A stretch of 64,000 nucleotides of DNA. Source: Arcuatula senhousia. Lineage: Eukaryota; Mollusca; Bivalvia; Mytilida; Mytilidae. Positions 33,241 to 44,470 of this stretch are shown piece by piece. Below the pieces are notes generated by a model. The model did not search any database and was not told where the DNA came from. It was given only the letters and a program-made list of their open reading frames with translations. Location: positions 34,439,275 to 34,503,274 of the forward strand of contig OZ020308.1 in assembly GCA_963971305.1 (NCBI GenBank), read 5' to 3'. How positions within the stretch are numbered: position 1 is the first letter of the stretch; every line of letters starts with the position of its first letter. Position numbers and translations under genes: made by a program.

Positions 33241-34059
33241 GATTAAAAACAAAGTGTACACAAGAGAAGTAGTCTCATGTACAAGTACATCATATCTTAA
33301 AAATAAAGAGCATAAAGTTTCTGTCTGTCTTTCCTTCGCTTCTGTTCCTGTCTGTACTTCGTTTTGCTAATGTCTGTTTTTTCTCTTCTCCTGGGTCTTT
33401 GACTTAAATAGTCATTGTTTTTGTGTTCGTCCCACTATAACAGAAACCAATCAAAGTCAAAGTAAAAACGATATTTCAAACCCGAAAGAAGCGGGTCTAC
33501 ACGACGAACATACTTGCTTTGCTGTACGGTGTGTAAAGCGGTATAAAAGTCGGTGACCAAATATGTATCTTGATAGAAAATACATGTATTAAAATAGTTT
33601 TGTATCTTATTGCAAACCGGTGTACAAGGCCACACAACAGTGGTTGCTTAATATACAGGGAATCAAATTAGAGAAAATGCAAATCACTAAACACTTTTTT
33701 CTTCCAAACTTTTAATAAAAAGCCCGCCTCATTATCTTAAGAACGTCAATTACATCAGGATGGCATTTTTCCCGATAGAGTCCCATCTACTGTCGTATAG
33801 TACTTTTTTGGATCAAGCAACCTTGCTTCTTCGTAAATATTTGGTTTAGAAAGATTTAAAAGAATTGTAACCCTTACAAAAGTCATACATTTTGTACTTG
33901 ATGCATAGCATTTGAACTTCTGTGGTTCTTTCTTGCCTTTTGTCCATTTAGCTATTTCGTTGCGTGGTTCGACTATAAATTCAAACTTTCTTTTGTTCAG
34001 TTCGTCCACTGAAACTAATGCTGTAACCATGAATTGTTGCACGTCTCGTTTAAAAGTTG

Positions 34060-34520
34060 TGTAACCGGAGAGCATGAATTACTTCACAAAATCGACATGT
34101 CCTGACCGGGACTCAAACCCGAGACCTCTAGGTTTACAGTCAGGCGCTCTACCTCTGAACCAAAGAAGTAATTCCCTTGTTCAGGGATAAAGGCTGACTA
34201 TTTAGATCTACTAGGAAGGGGAGCGACCCCGTTACACTTCCCCCTCCTCAAGAGTCATCATACTTCAATGTATGACTCTTAACACAACACAACCCTGGCT
34301 AGGAATCCTTCTAACCACCGTGAGTTTTTTAGTTGGGCGCCAATGTAACCGGAGAGCATGAATTACTTCACAAAATCGACATGTCCTGACCGGGACTCGA
34401 ACCCGGGACCTCTAGGTTTACAGTCAGGCGCTCTACCTCTGAACCAAAGAAGTACTTCCCTTGTTCATGGATCAAGGCTGGCTATTTAAATCTACTAGGA
34501 AGGGGAGCAACCCCGTTACA
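34060..34520 (-). mobile_element. TRIM-type miniature LTR element with tRNA-like LTRs
   Basis: Two 177-bp LTRs (34060-34236 and 34344-34520) differ at 8 positions. Both begin TGTAAC and end GTTACA and enclose 107 bp. Read on the minus strand, the 5' LTR (34520-34344) is followed at once by TTGGCGCCCAAC, a primer-binding-site-like sequence, and the 3' LTR is preceded by the purine tract GAGGAGGGGGAAG. Flanking GTTG occurs at 34056-34059 and 34521-34524. No coding capacity, so any mobility would need enzymes from another element. Each LTR holds a tRNA-like stretch with an A-box (TGGTTCAGAGGTAG) and a B-box (GGTTCGAGTCC in the 5' LTR; one base changed in the other). Confidence 0.85.
34344..34520 (-). 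repeat. 5' LTR (minus-strand sense) of the TRIM, with intact A- and B-box
   Basis: Minus-strand sequence from about 34,450 to 34,377 reads as a D-arm (GGTTC...GAGC), an anticodon-like loop CTGTAAA (GTA, Tyr-like) and a T-arm with perfect CCGGG/CCCGG stem. The 7-nt acceptor strands do not pair, so it is not a tRNA gene. A pol III-type internal promoter is inferred. The second LTR (34060-34236) has GGTTTGAGTCC in place of the consensus B-box. Confidence 0.7.
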
Positions 34521-34572
34521 GTTGTATTTAAATAAGGTAGAGTATTTCTTCCTAAATGTCTTAATAGAGATG

Positions 34573-35155
34573 AAAGGATGAGTGGCAATAAGACCAATTT
34601 TTGGCCCAAGATTTAGCAAGAAATTAAAACTGAGCATACAGATGCCTTGAGATGCTGAAACAGTGATAAGTTATTAGGCTAAAAGAAAATTATAAGCTTA
34701 TGCCATATCAGTTAAGCTTTCATGCCAATCAGTTAACTCCAAAGGCTGTATATTAAAGAAATTGTCCTAATTTCATTGATTTTTGCTGATTTTCATACAC
34801 TTTTTGGTGCGAAAGAGGGTAAGCGCATCAAAACAACAACTTCACACTTGGCAAAAATGTGTAAAATGATGAAATCCATCATTTCTGAAAGTTTGGAGTT
34901 GTTGTTTTCATGCGCCCAATGTTTTCGTAAGGAAAATATGCACTGAAACCTTTCAAAATTGCAGATTTTCTTCATTTTGTTCAATAAGACCATTAAATAT
35001 AATGTCATAATTACGTCACAATGAACCAAATTTGCCTAATTTGATGCGTTTTCTTTGTAACCACATATAAGCTTATATTTCTTATAAATATCATAACATT
35101 TGAACCAACTTCATTTTCTTGGGCCAATTATGGGTCTTAATGCCACTCATCCTTT
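34573..35155. mobile_element. 583-bp MITE inside deaminase-like copy C
   Basis: Ends are inverted: AAAGGATGAGTGGCAATAAG at 34573 and, at the right, CTTAATGCCACTCATCCTTT. The inverted match continues through 'GGCCCAAGA'/'TCTTGGGCC'. It lies between the copy C phrases 'TTAATAGAGATGA' and 'TCTACTATTGAGTCA', which are contiguous in copy D. No coding. The tips resemble the 41.24-41.85 kb element (AAAGGACTAAAGCC). Confidence 0.75.
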
Positions 35156-35215
35156 CTACTATTGAGTCACTAGAACCCATGGTTATTGCTCCAAACTTTT
35201 TTTTCAAGTTAAATG

Positions 35216-35770
35216 TTTAACATAACAAATGTTCAGAATTTCATTTTTTTTTCCAATCAGTGATTGGTGGGATTTAAATATATTGGTAATTCCTAGGTAT
35301 GAAAATTCCCAACAAAATATCCGAATTACATAATCTTTAAAAGATATTAGCAAATAGCGACACTAAATGCTTGGCACATTTTAATGTATGAATATACTTA
35401 TCGGGTCAGTGAACATTTTTATAATAGATTATTGTTTTGTTGCTGATTAAATAGCATCGTATACAATCTTAATATCAATCATTAATATGGAAGGTATATT
35501 TAGCCAGTACTTTTAGGAACTATGTTTTGAAAATAAGTTTCTTTTGCGTTTATATATTTAAATACAGATGGTTTTACCTTAAGTCCTAGTTATTGTTATT
35601 TTGTTCAATTACCCAATGTGGCCTTTCCTGTGCTGATCGTTGGCAATACGTTTTGAAACTAACAGGACCTGCTAATTACCATTCCAGAGATTACTCCTTT
35701 CTGACAACAATCCGCATTGCTTTTTGTAATTTATAAGCTTCAGATATATCCTCCAGAGTTAAAGATTAAA
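35216..35770 (-). repeat. Upstream flank of copy C, duplicated at copy D
   Basis: Matches 52,683-53,650 over several blocks ('AATGTTCAGAATTTCAT', 'CAGTGATTGGTGGG', 'GCTGATCGTTGGCAATA', 'ATCCGCATTGCTTTTTGT'). This shows that duplication of C and D covered the gene and more than 500 bases upstream. Confidence 0.7.
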
Positions 35771-36169
35771 TAAACAACCGAATCCAATTGCTTCACGTCA
35801 TTTTGGGATTTACTTCTCGAATTTGATCAGGATGGTAATTCAGTACAAAACTTTTCCAAATCAACAAAGTAATATACCTGCTTCACCTGGTTTCGGTTTT
35901 ATATTTCACAAATTATTTGATATGCAAGGGCTTGTTCTAATTTTTAGATCTTTTTATACGACACCGCTGTCTCCGTGACCGACTATAAGACCAGGGCTAC
36001 AAGAAATACGTCTTATACAATATCTTAAAAAACATTCTGCGTTATCAATCGCTGGTGGACAAATTCAACATTGTGTTAAACGTAATCGCTTTTGGTTGTT
36101 TTGATTAGTGATTGGCTGAGTGTTGTACTAAGATGATCACCTAAATATCCTTCACTTAACTTGTACCAG
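35771..36169. other. Spacer with a short R6 fragment
   Basis: 36,100-36,155 ('AGTGATTGGCTGAGTG', 'AGATGATCACCTAA') resembles the start of R6. Otherwise nothing seen. Confidence 0.45.
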
Positions 36170-36507
36170 GATTATATTATGCATCGATTTGCTCAAATAT
36201 AGAATGATTATAATATAAAAAAAACATGTTTTATCGCAATTAACAATACACATAACGATTTTAAGATGACTAAATGAATATTGAGCAGAAAAGATTACAA
36301 AAAGTTTAATTTAAATCAGTTATTTTCCATAGAAAATAGTCTAAACATTTATCTCTGTGAAATTTTCTTCTTTCTTTCTTGTCAGTTTTGTTTCTTACAA
36401 TATGTGATAATTTCTGTTTTTCTCTCCTTTTAAATCTTTGGCTTTAATGAAAATCGTTTCCTTGCTCATCCCAAAGTAGAAGAAAGCAATCACTACCATA
36501 TTTAACA
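36170..36507 (-). pseudogene. Deaminase-like copy E, 3' fragment only
   Basis: 36,178-36,300 matches the 3' flank of copy A (26,750-26,880). 36,300-36,507 matches the last 60-65 codons of the family, including the LLPW-type segment and the basic tail, with frame breaks. Homology stops abruptly at about 36,507, so the motif-bearing part is gone. Confidence 0.7.
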
Positions 36508-37246
36508 GTCGCAGCAATGTTAATGACGTTAGTCCCGCCAAATGTTAAAAAAAGTATCCAAGAGTTGTCTCATTTATTGCGACGAATACTCGGAAAAAGA
36601 AAATGCCTGTACCATATAGATTCGATAAAATATTTGTAATCTTAATATCTTATGTAGTCTGACATAATTATTTACAGTTATCCAAACCATTATATTTTAT
36701 GAATATTACTCCATAGTTATGAAAACCGAATAGAAGAATTTTCTATTGAAAATTAAGTCCCGCCCCTTTTACCTTATTTGGCAAATCAGGCGAAATTTGA
36801 TATCTCATTTTTTAAATCGGTTTTAGCATCCCGCAGATCGACATCGATTGTTTTAGAATTTCACCACACAATAGATCATAACATCTGGAATTTGAAAATT
36901 GCTGCTCATTTTTTGTTTTTGTATTTTTGAAAATTACAACAAAAAAATTGATATCAAGATGAAAAACGCAGGTTTTTCTCATTCTGATTTACTCTTTTTG
37001 TCCAAAAATTAAAATAATTTCTCATATTATCAACAATGAGCATCTAAATCCAAATGCATCGATAAAAAGAACCCAAATAAATGATTTTTAATCAATTCGA
37101 TGGTGCTTATCGGGGTGCTAAACTTCAATTTCCAAATCCGAGAAAAAGCCATGTTGCAGACTAAATGGTTGCCATGGATACTTATGTATGGTACTACATG
37201 TATATCAGCAGTATTTTAACGCATTTACGCATTTTCTAAATAATTA
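36508..37246. other. Non-coding spacer
   Basis: AT-rich. No supported feature. Confidence 0.5.
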
Positions 37247-37827
37247 AACACCTGGAAAAAAGTTAAGCACCCCATGATTTTTTAAAATCATACATTTTCA
37301 AAACACTTTTTAACCATTAATTATCGGATAGTCTTTGTAAATTTCCATTGCAAACTAAAATATGCACTGTTAAGCTCAATTTAACATGTTTACATGAAAC
37401 AAAACGATTTTGTTGTGTACATAACACGACATGTAAAATGATGGCTTTTGTACATAAACAAGGTCTTCGAAAAGTATGGTCCCCTGAAGCTCAAAACTTT
37501 AAATTTATTGTCAAATCGCACTTGGAAAGGTAAATCATAATCAAAAGATTGGTACTGTATCTCCAAAGAGTCAATTTCGAGTATGTTTACCTTTAGCACG
37601 AATGACTGCCGGAATCCTTGTTTTTGTTACTACCAGTGTGGTGTCTTATTTCCTAAAGATTTATCTTCCGCTTTTTAAGGCGAAAATGTGCTTTTAAACG
37701 AAAGCTAACATCCTTCCAGTCACATATTGAAGAATTATAACCGACCAAACTCATGAAAATTAGAAATTATTTCAAATCATCGAAAAGCACAAAAAGTCTA
37801 GGGGTGCTTAACCTTTTTCCAGGTGTA
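37247..37827. mobile_element. 581-bp mariner-type MITE
   Basis: Inverted ends (A/T)ACACCTGGAAAAA...GTTAAGCACCCC at about 37,247-37,275 and GGGGTGCTTAACCTTTTTCC then AGGTGTA at 37,801-37,827, flanked by TA on both sides. TA duplication and tip style fit Tc1/mariner. A 61-aa frame inside is not a transposase. Confidence 0.65.
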
Positions 37828-37937
37828 TACATATCAAATTCCTGTTCATTTCGATATAAAATAGCTTTATAATTGATTTTGATTTTTTAATGTTTGAAAG
37901 GGTCGGGAAACAGACGATTTTCCGGAAAAGTGCATTA

Positions 37938-38350
37938 AACACATTATTTTGTCGACTTGCATTACTGAGTCAACTTGCAGTGAATATTTTACAAATTTTG
38001 TTAACAAAATCTGGACACTGGAAACAGCATTGTTATTCTAGTTTTAACTTTTTTGTTAACAAAATTAAAATCAATGATAATCCATCATAAAGACGCATCA
38101 ATAATTGATAACGCATCGTTTGGTTGGAAAAAAATGTAATGTAAATTAATATTTCCGAATCTTATTTAACAAAATTATAACATTTTCAATAACGTTTTGA
38201 AGTTTCAGGTTTTCCATAACATTATGAAAACACCAGTTTCAATAATGTAACACGAAGATATCAGTTTTCTATAACATTATGGATATATCAGTTTTTCATA
38301 ACATTATGGATATCTCAGTTCTTCATAACATAACGAAAACACATGTACCA
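37938..38350 (+). repeat. Left inverted arm of a 12.6-kb bracketed region
   Basis: Starts AACACATTATTTTGTCGACT and includes TTTTGTTAACAAAA palindromes, then a minisatellite of about 35-45 bp units ('CAGTTTTCTATAACATTATG'). The reverse complement is at 50,548 down to about 50,030. ATTA lies immediately outside both ends (37934-37937 and 50549-50552). Confidence 0.6.
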
Positions 38351-38789
38351 ATTTTTCATAAGAGAAAAAATAGATCATTAGTTTATAACAAAGAAGATTC
38401 GGTGATACTAAAACTTTAAGGAAAAATATATCTGTTACATTGAAGATCATGAGATGTGAAATAAATGTTCGCGACACAATAAACATATATACTAACAGTA
38501 AGTTTTATATTCTCAATGGAAAACATCCATATCGATAGACAGCAAATTAGGATTAAGATGTTATCTACCATTTCAAGGGATAGGATCCAGAAATATTTGA
38601 AAAGGAGGTTTCGCTTATTATTTACTAATCATGAAGACGACAAAATGGATTCCAGGTCAGTTTTGCTCAAAATCTGCGCAAAATTTACAAAATGTTCTAA
38701 GGAAAGAGGTATATGTTCCAACCTCATGAGCCCCTTCTGAATCCGCCATTTTTGCATTTTTCTCCTATTGTCTTTTTCTTTGGAAAAAA
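38351..38789. other. Spacer with an unassigned 74-aa frame
   Basis: The plus-strand frame at 38516-38740 encodes a basic 74-aa peptide (DRIQKYLKRRFRLLF). No family recognised and no second copy seen. Confidence 0.25.
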
Positions 38790-39620
38790 GTAAAACTACT
38801 TAACCGGATTTGACAAGCCAAATCGACCTTTAGCAATGCAACAGGTGTGTTGCGACAACCAGGATCTGCTTACCCTTCCGAATCACCTGACTAAGACTTG
38901 ATTTTACGATATTGGTTGCTCCTCAGTAATATGACTTTATTTTGTTTTTGTGTTGCCTGTTTCTTCTTGTTATTCTCTTTCTTTCTATCTTTTCATGCTG
39001 TTTGCATTCGAATGTCCCATTGGCACCTTTCTGTTTCCTTTGAAATTCGTTTAGAGATGTTAACTTATAGTTCATTTATATATCCTGGATTTGGGGAAAA
39101 AGATTGGTGATTATGGAAACTTTCTCCAGCTTGCAGCTTTCGAGTTAAACCTTTTTAATGAGCCTATCCATATAACCCTACAAAAGATTCTTTAACTTTA
39201 CCTTGTATCCATCATTTTACACGGGACTAACTCTTACATCCTTTCTGACTTCATATGGAGTCAAGAGAGAGTCGAACAAATGGTCCATGAAACAAGCGTG
39301 ATTTTTTTGTCCCGCGATGCAACGCGTAACGGGGATAGAGAAATGCCGGGCCTCCGTCTGTCCGTGCGTCCGTCCGTCACACTTTTTTGTTACATAGCTA
39401 CTATTATAATCCTAGGCTTTAAATGTTTGTTTGCAGCTTCAGCTAAGGATAACATGTGGCTGGGTGCGTTTCCAGGGTTGTCCCTTACCTACTCCCTGTT
39501 AAACGGGCTGACTTTGTTCAAACATGGATTTTTTTTCGGATCTTTCTCAGCTTCTTCTATTTGTGAGATTTATATTTGATATGTAGCTTCAGGTAGGGGT
39601 CTCATATTATGGTGAGATGC
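38790..39620 (+). repeat. Degenerate R1 tail followed by CGTCCGTC-type repeat
   Basis: 38,800-39,035 is a strongly diverged R1 tail (AACCGGATTTGACAAGCC ... CGAATGTCCCATTGGCACC). 39,305-39,600 has the 'CCCGCGATGCAACGCGTAACG' and 'GTCCGTGCGTCCGTCCGTCA' type found in many bivalve repeats. No gene. Confidence 0.5.
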
Positions 39621-40619
39621 ATCTCCAGGTCTGTTACTTACCTACTTCATGTTTGACGTGCGTAGAATTTTCCAAGGGTAAAAATAAAAAAAAATCATAA
39701 CAAACTGAACTTTTACTATCATTGGACTTTAAATATTTGGTATGCAGCTTCAGTATAGGGGTTTCATATGGTGGGATGCATTTCTTGATCTGTCGTATAC
39801 CTACTTGCTGCTTAAATAGCTGACTTAGATTTTTCAAGGGTCAAAAAATGGGAAAAAAATATTCATTCCAGATCACTTTGCTATTACTATTTGTTGGCTT
39901 TCAATATTTAGTGTGCAGCTTAAGGTATGAGGCTTGTCGTTTATCTACATCCTCTTAAGTGATCGGACTTAGAATATTTTTGCCACTCGGTGGATCCAAG
40001 AATTTCGTTCTTGCTATCTTTCAATTCCGATAATTTGTTTAGCAAACAACACCATCCTGTCAAGGATTTGTCCTGTTATTAACATCCTGACTTTTTTTAC
40101 CCTGTCATTTTATTTTAATTGAGTAGAGCCACGAAAAATCAAAATTGGAGAAAAAAAAATCAATTTTGAGTTATCACTGCTGCTTGGATGATCGTTTGAC
40201 TTCATATTTGATTTACAACATTAATTTTTTGGTCAACTGATAACAATAATAAAAAGAGGTGAGCTAAAAATTAATCATTTTTAATCACAATTTTTGACAT
40301 ATTTTCATGTATATATCAGTTACATGAATTTGGCCACACTGGTCGGACATAAATGTGTATTGCGGCGTAACACAAATATCGTGGCTGTTTTACGGGCTAC
40401 TACAAGTCACTCCGGGAGAGGGAGGCTACCTGCTATTATTTAGATGATATGAGTGTGCCACAGGAAAAGGTCATGGTTTTGGAATCAGTTTGTCTTAAAC
40501 ATTGTATCTTTTTTCACTCCTGCAGTCTTGAACAGAGTAACTTTTTCAATATAGACACCCTGTTGTCAACTCTTCAGGATTAGTCCGTTGCATCTGGGAT
40601 TATAAATCATTATATAGAA
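39621..40619. other. Spacer with internal partial repeats
   Basis: 39,600-39,980 contains three related phrases (GCAGCTT(C/A)AGGTA... GGTGGGATGCAT) suggesting old tandem duplication of about 150 bp. No coding seen. Confidence 0.4.
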
Positions 40620-40984
40620 GGAAATGAGATGTGGAATATGTGTACGCGACACAACTTACAATATAAACGTAAATTTAAAACATCCACAATGGAAAAAAGC
40701 CAGCAGCCTTCAATGTGACCAGTGGTCGCTGCTCGCTGTTTTTCAATTGGCCCCTGGACGAAAGACTACCGTTCTAGTTATGATATGAATATACAGACAA
40801 AAACTACAACTTTTAACAATTCAGGCCTATTAACTTTGATAAAATCTGTCGATACAGAACATTTGTGAGAAATTTAGGATTCTGCAATTAATACCAAAGT
40901 TTGCGAAATCACGGTTAGACATGGTTGTCTTAAAATTGTCAGATATATATAGAGTTCAGGTATAATTTGCTCGTTTTGGTTAAG
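40620..40984 (+). repeat. R2 repeat and spacer
   Basis: R2 begins at about 40,625 (GAGATGTGGAATATGTGTAC) and runs to about 40,745 (CAGTGGTCGCTGCTCGC). The rest is AT-rich. Confidence 0.65.
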
Positions 40985-42115
40985 TGTCATGAAAAGTTGA
41001 AGAAGTCTGAAAGAAGCAAAGAGGCACCAATGTGGCATTCGAGTGTCAAAAGTCCGAAAGGGCATCGACGAAACCGGTAAACACGAACAAAAACAGCACG
41101 AGGAAACACAACACACAAATTCAACCGAACGGAAATCAATAACGCGAACTCAAGTCGTAACAAGAGGTGCTCTGGAAGAGTTAGCGGTTTCTGCCTGCTA
41201 TTGCACACCCGTCGTGTTGCTAATTTACAATTCAGTGTATCAAAGGACTAAAGCCACGAACCCTCATATTTGGCCCTAAATCGGGGAATTTTTTCAAATT
41301 AATTTGTGAGATAAGATTTTTGTGGCCAAGTAGTCTAAAATGATTACTTGTTACAAAACAAAATCAATTTTAAAGTTTTCTGTACTTGTGACGTTATAAT
41401 GACGTCATAAAGTGAAATTAAAATTGAAAATATGCTAATTTCAGCTAAATTTTACAATTTTCCACCTTGTTTTTGGTGAAAATGACATGAGCTCCACCTC
41501 TCGCCCATAAATATTTTTGCTTAAATTTTATAAATACATTATTTTCTTCATATTTCAACAAAAATTTCGATGGGCTAGGGGTGGCGCCACATAGAAAATC
41601 ACAAAATTGTTACTGTAAAACAAGTCATTTTGGCCAAAAAGTGAAAAATGACTGATTTAGGCTATTTTTGAAGGGTTATGGTACTTGAAAATTCATTTAT
41701 ACACCATAATCAAAACCTTTCTCTTTTAACACATACATCCAGCTATACGTACACAAATTTTTCTGTAAAACAAACCAATTTTGATATTTGAGTATTAACA
41801 GGGCCAAATATGGGGGTTCGTGGCTCTAGTCCTTTGGTAAAGGAAGACAAAACAATTTCCACGACAAACCAACATCTGCACTCATTATAGATAGAAGATT
41901 GCGTGGTATCTACCGTAAAATTTCTTGAGTGAAGACAGCAACCGTGGAGCTGCATTTCCCTGTGCATGTCAGCAATTTCTGTGTCAAACGTGACGCTCTG
42001 CCAAGGGAATCGATGTAATTCCCACAAGCTTTGAATGTGATACGAAGTATGAAATAAAATAAGTAAAACAAAATGAGCCTTCTTGGCTGTGGTGCTCCCT
42101 TTTTCACCCTAGCTC
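40985..42115 (-). pseudogene. Truncated retroelement (R1 tail and coding scrap) split by a MITE
   Basis: The minus-strand R1 tail (41,220-41,000) is separated from its upstream part (41,830-42,040, with coding scraps like RASRLTQKLLT) by the inverted-repeat element at 41,241-41,846. The 94-aa and 72-aa frames here are fragments, not genes. Confidence 0.65.
41241..41846. mobile_element. 606-bp MITE inserted in an R1 tail
   Basis: Arms of about 38 bp are inverted: CAAAGGACTAAAGCCACGAA at the left and TTCGTGGCTCTAGTCCTTTG at the right, with 'CATATTTGGCCCT' also mirrored. Contains GACGT(T/C)ATAATGACGTCAT around 41,393. The disrupted R1 tail is continuous across the site in other copies (59.28 kb). 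No coding. Confidence 0.75.
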
Positions 42116-42545
42116 CTATAAAAATCAAATGTTTGCTAACTTACAACTTGAGATATCATTTATGCATTTACTTGCGGGGGATGTGATGCTCCAAATTAGT
42201 GAGAAGAGCTTTGTTTGAATTCAAGTTGAGGGTGTGCATCTGAAAACATTAAATAAGACTAGAACGCCACATGGCGACTGCAAGACACATTAAGTTGCGA
42301 TTGACATATAATTGAACTTCTGCTAAACGAAGATGTTTTAGTTCTACTTGCACTACTTTCACATGTACATTTTTGTATATGCCATAAATTGTAAACCTGA
42401 TTATATTCTGATGTCTTTTTGACGGATTTTTGAAGACTTATAGTTACATTACAACATCTTTGTACAAATCGACCATTAAACTTGAAATGAGAGGAGAATT
42501 AATTTGGTTTCTTTCACAAAAATATTTTGAAGCAAAACTACTTTA
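42116..42545. other. Non-coding spacer
   Basis: No supported feature. Confidence 0.5.
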
Positions 42546-43115
42546 AAGTTCCATGCAATACATTTTGCTACGTCTGACGCGCGTTTCGTCTATTCAAGAT
42601 TCATCGAAGCACACTTCTCAAAATATTGAAAATAACAAACACAACATACATATGAATAGCATAGAGCAATAATACCAACATTTGCCGAACTGGTATTTAA
42701 ATTATGACTAAGATCTACCTACGCCTTGGGTAGAATGAAAGATAAGGGTCCGCAAACATTTCGAAATGTTCATGGACAATTTCGTAGCTGTTGACGTGTT
42801 CTTCAACACTATAGTATTGATGTCAGGGCGAGCTAAACTCGGGGAAATAAAACGCCACCTACAGCTCTCACTATATCAAGGATGTTGGAAAATTAAGTTT
42901 CGTGTAATGTATTTTGCTACAATGTACATGCACGCTTGGCGCCCGTTTCATCTTTTCAAGACTCATCAAAGGCGCTCTATCAGAAAGATTGATAATGACA
43001 CACACACCACATGAATATGAAAATAATAAAGCAATTAAATTTACATATGCCGAACTGGTATCCAAATTATTACCCAGATCAACCAAACCTACGCCCTGGG
43101 TAGGACAAAAAACTT
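42546..43115 (+). repeat. Two copies of short repeat R3
   Basis: 42,548-42,735 and 42,898-43,110 share 'GTTCCATGCAATACATTTTG'/'GTAATGTATTTTGCTAC', '(GCGC)GCGTTTCGTCTATTCAAG', 'ACTCATCAAAGGCGCTCTAT' and 'GCCGAACTGGTAT(T/C)(T/C)AAATTAT...CCTACGCC(T/C)TGGGTAG'. A third, shorter copy is at 26,090. The pattern fits a SINE. Confidence 0.65.
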
Positions 43116-43236
43116 AGAGCTTTATAGAGTTGTAACAATTACGAAATTTTCACTTTCAGAAATGTAGGTTTTTCTTGAAAACAACCTTTATTTGAAACTG
43201 CATCTTTCAAAATTAAAAGTTAATTCGTCGTATCTA

Positions 43237-43722
43237 TACTCTTCAAAAAAAGTTACGCATAGATAGAAAATTCCCCGTACGTTTAATGCAAATCACAACA
43301 ATTTCAAAACATTATTGCCGAGCTGTTCTACAACCGATTTTCACGAAATAAAATCCAGTAAAAAGAAAACAAAATAAAGACTGTTTGATTTATTTTGACA
43401 AAAATCCTTACTTCAATGGTTTTTAAGAGATGGTGAGTAGAACACGACTAATGTTTTTCACGAAACATTTTGCATTGATTTAAACGGGAAATTGAATCGT
43501 AAAATGTACACTTGAGGTCTACTTGCAATATCTTAAAAAGCAGTGATGTTACGATTTTACTCAAAATTAAACAAACAATCTCTATTTTGTTTTCTTTTTA
43601 CTGGATTTTATTTCGTGAAAATCGGTTGCAGAACAGCTCGGCAATAATGTTTTGAAATTGTTTCGGTTTGCATTAAACGTACGGGAAATTTTCTATCTAT
43701 GCGTAACTTTTTTTGACGAGTA
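43237..43722. mobile_element. 486-bp mariner-type MITE with about 154-bp arms
   Basis: Tips TACTCTTCAAAAAAAGTTAC and GTAACTTTTTTTGACGAGTA. The arms run to about 43,390 and from about 43,567 and are nearly identical in inverted orientation. TA flanks both ends (43235-43236 and 43723-43724). No transposase. The RNA of either strand could fold into a long hairpin. Confidence 0.8.
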
Positions 43723-44470
43723 TATTTTGAGAAGTGTGCCGTTTTTTTTTGTATAGGCCAAACAGGAAATAGGAGCCTTGCATGTCGAATAATCACTTAA
43801 GACAAAGTTTGTCCATACTTAACAATCTTGTTAAATCGAAAATCTTTCTAGCATTTAATAGATGGTGGACGAAAGTTCCGTGTGTGCTTAAAGACGACGA
43901 ACGAACAAATGCCTCAGACATGTCGCCGTGAGGGCTTAGAATAATCATACGTTCAGAATAATCGAAACCCAGATCAAAAATTAAATGTCCCCTCATGTCT
44001 TGAACAATCTTGTGGACATTTTCGTATAAAATATATCGAATCTTATTTTGGCAACAAAGGTTAAGAGATACAAAATATTCTGAATAAGGGACCGACCATT
44101 TAACTTGAAGGGGGGCCTTGGTTTTTTCCTAAAAAATATTTCGAAAATTATTTTTGATGAAAAATATATTTTGGCAGCAGAGGGTAAGAACAAAAATATT
44201 CTGAAGAAGGATTTCTGCCATATAAAATAATGATAATAATTAAAAAAAATATTCTGTCGCAACGCCATCGAAAATTAAATATTTTTAAATAAAAAAATTC
44301 TGACCAAAACAAAAAACCAAGTCCCTTCAAGTTAAAAGGGTCTGCCCCTAAGGATTTCTTTCCGTATGAAATAATGCTAACATTGAAAAAATCCATATCA
44401 ACGCCTAAAATATCTTTTTTTCTCGCCAGAACAAAAACTTATCCCCCCCTTTCAGGTTAAGTCTTGCACC
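43723..44470. repeat. Spacer and repeat R7 (GGGACCGACCATTTAACTTG)
   Basis: 44,085-44,460 consists of two or three diverged units containing GGACCGACCATTTAACTTGA, 'AGGATTTCTGCCATATAAAA' and 'ATTCTG(A/T)C'. A related piece is at 6,475-6,665. Minus-strand frames here follow the repeat and are not genes. Confidence 0.5.

Larger units (their letters stand above)
33300..35215 (-). pseudogene. Deaminase-like copy C, decayed and interrupted twice
   Basis: Homologous to copy D throughout but broken. The 5' coding end lies at about 35,160-35,215 and 34,525-34,572, the middle at 34,059-33,640 and the C-terminal part at 33,635-33,300. A 461-bp LTR-type element (34060-34520) and a MITE (34573-35155) split the N-terminal codons. 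The H-G-E motif has become Y-E-E (NIYEEARLLDP). The Cys pair survives in a broken frame (IPCILSNHCC). Several frameshifts and stops are present. Not expected to make a functional protein. Confidence 0.8.

Noticed and set aside
34377..34450. Possible tRNA-Tyr-like gene (and a second copy at 34,093-34,166)
   Set aside because: A- and B-boxes and the T-arm are good, but the 7-nt acceptor strands do not pair and the anticodon stem is poor. Both copies lie inside the TRIM LTRs.
43608..44396. Series of minus-strand frames of 62-91 aa
   Set aside because: They fall in the MITE arm and in R7 repeat units. Phe/Lys-rich translation of AT-rich repeats.
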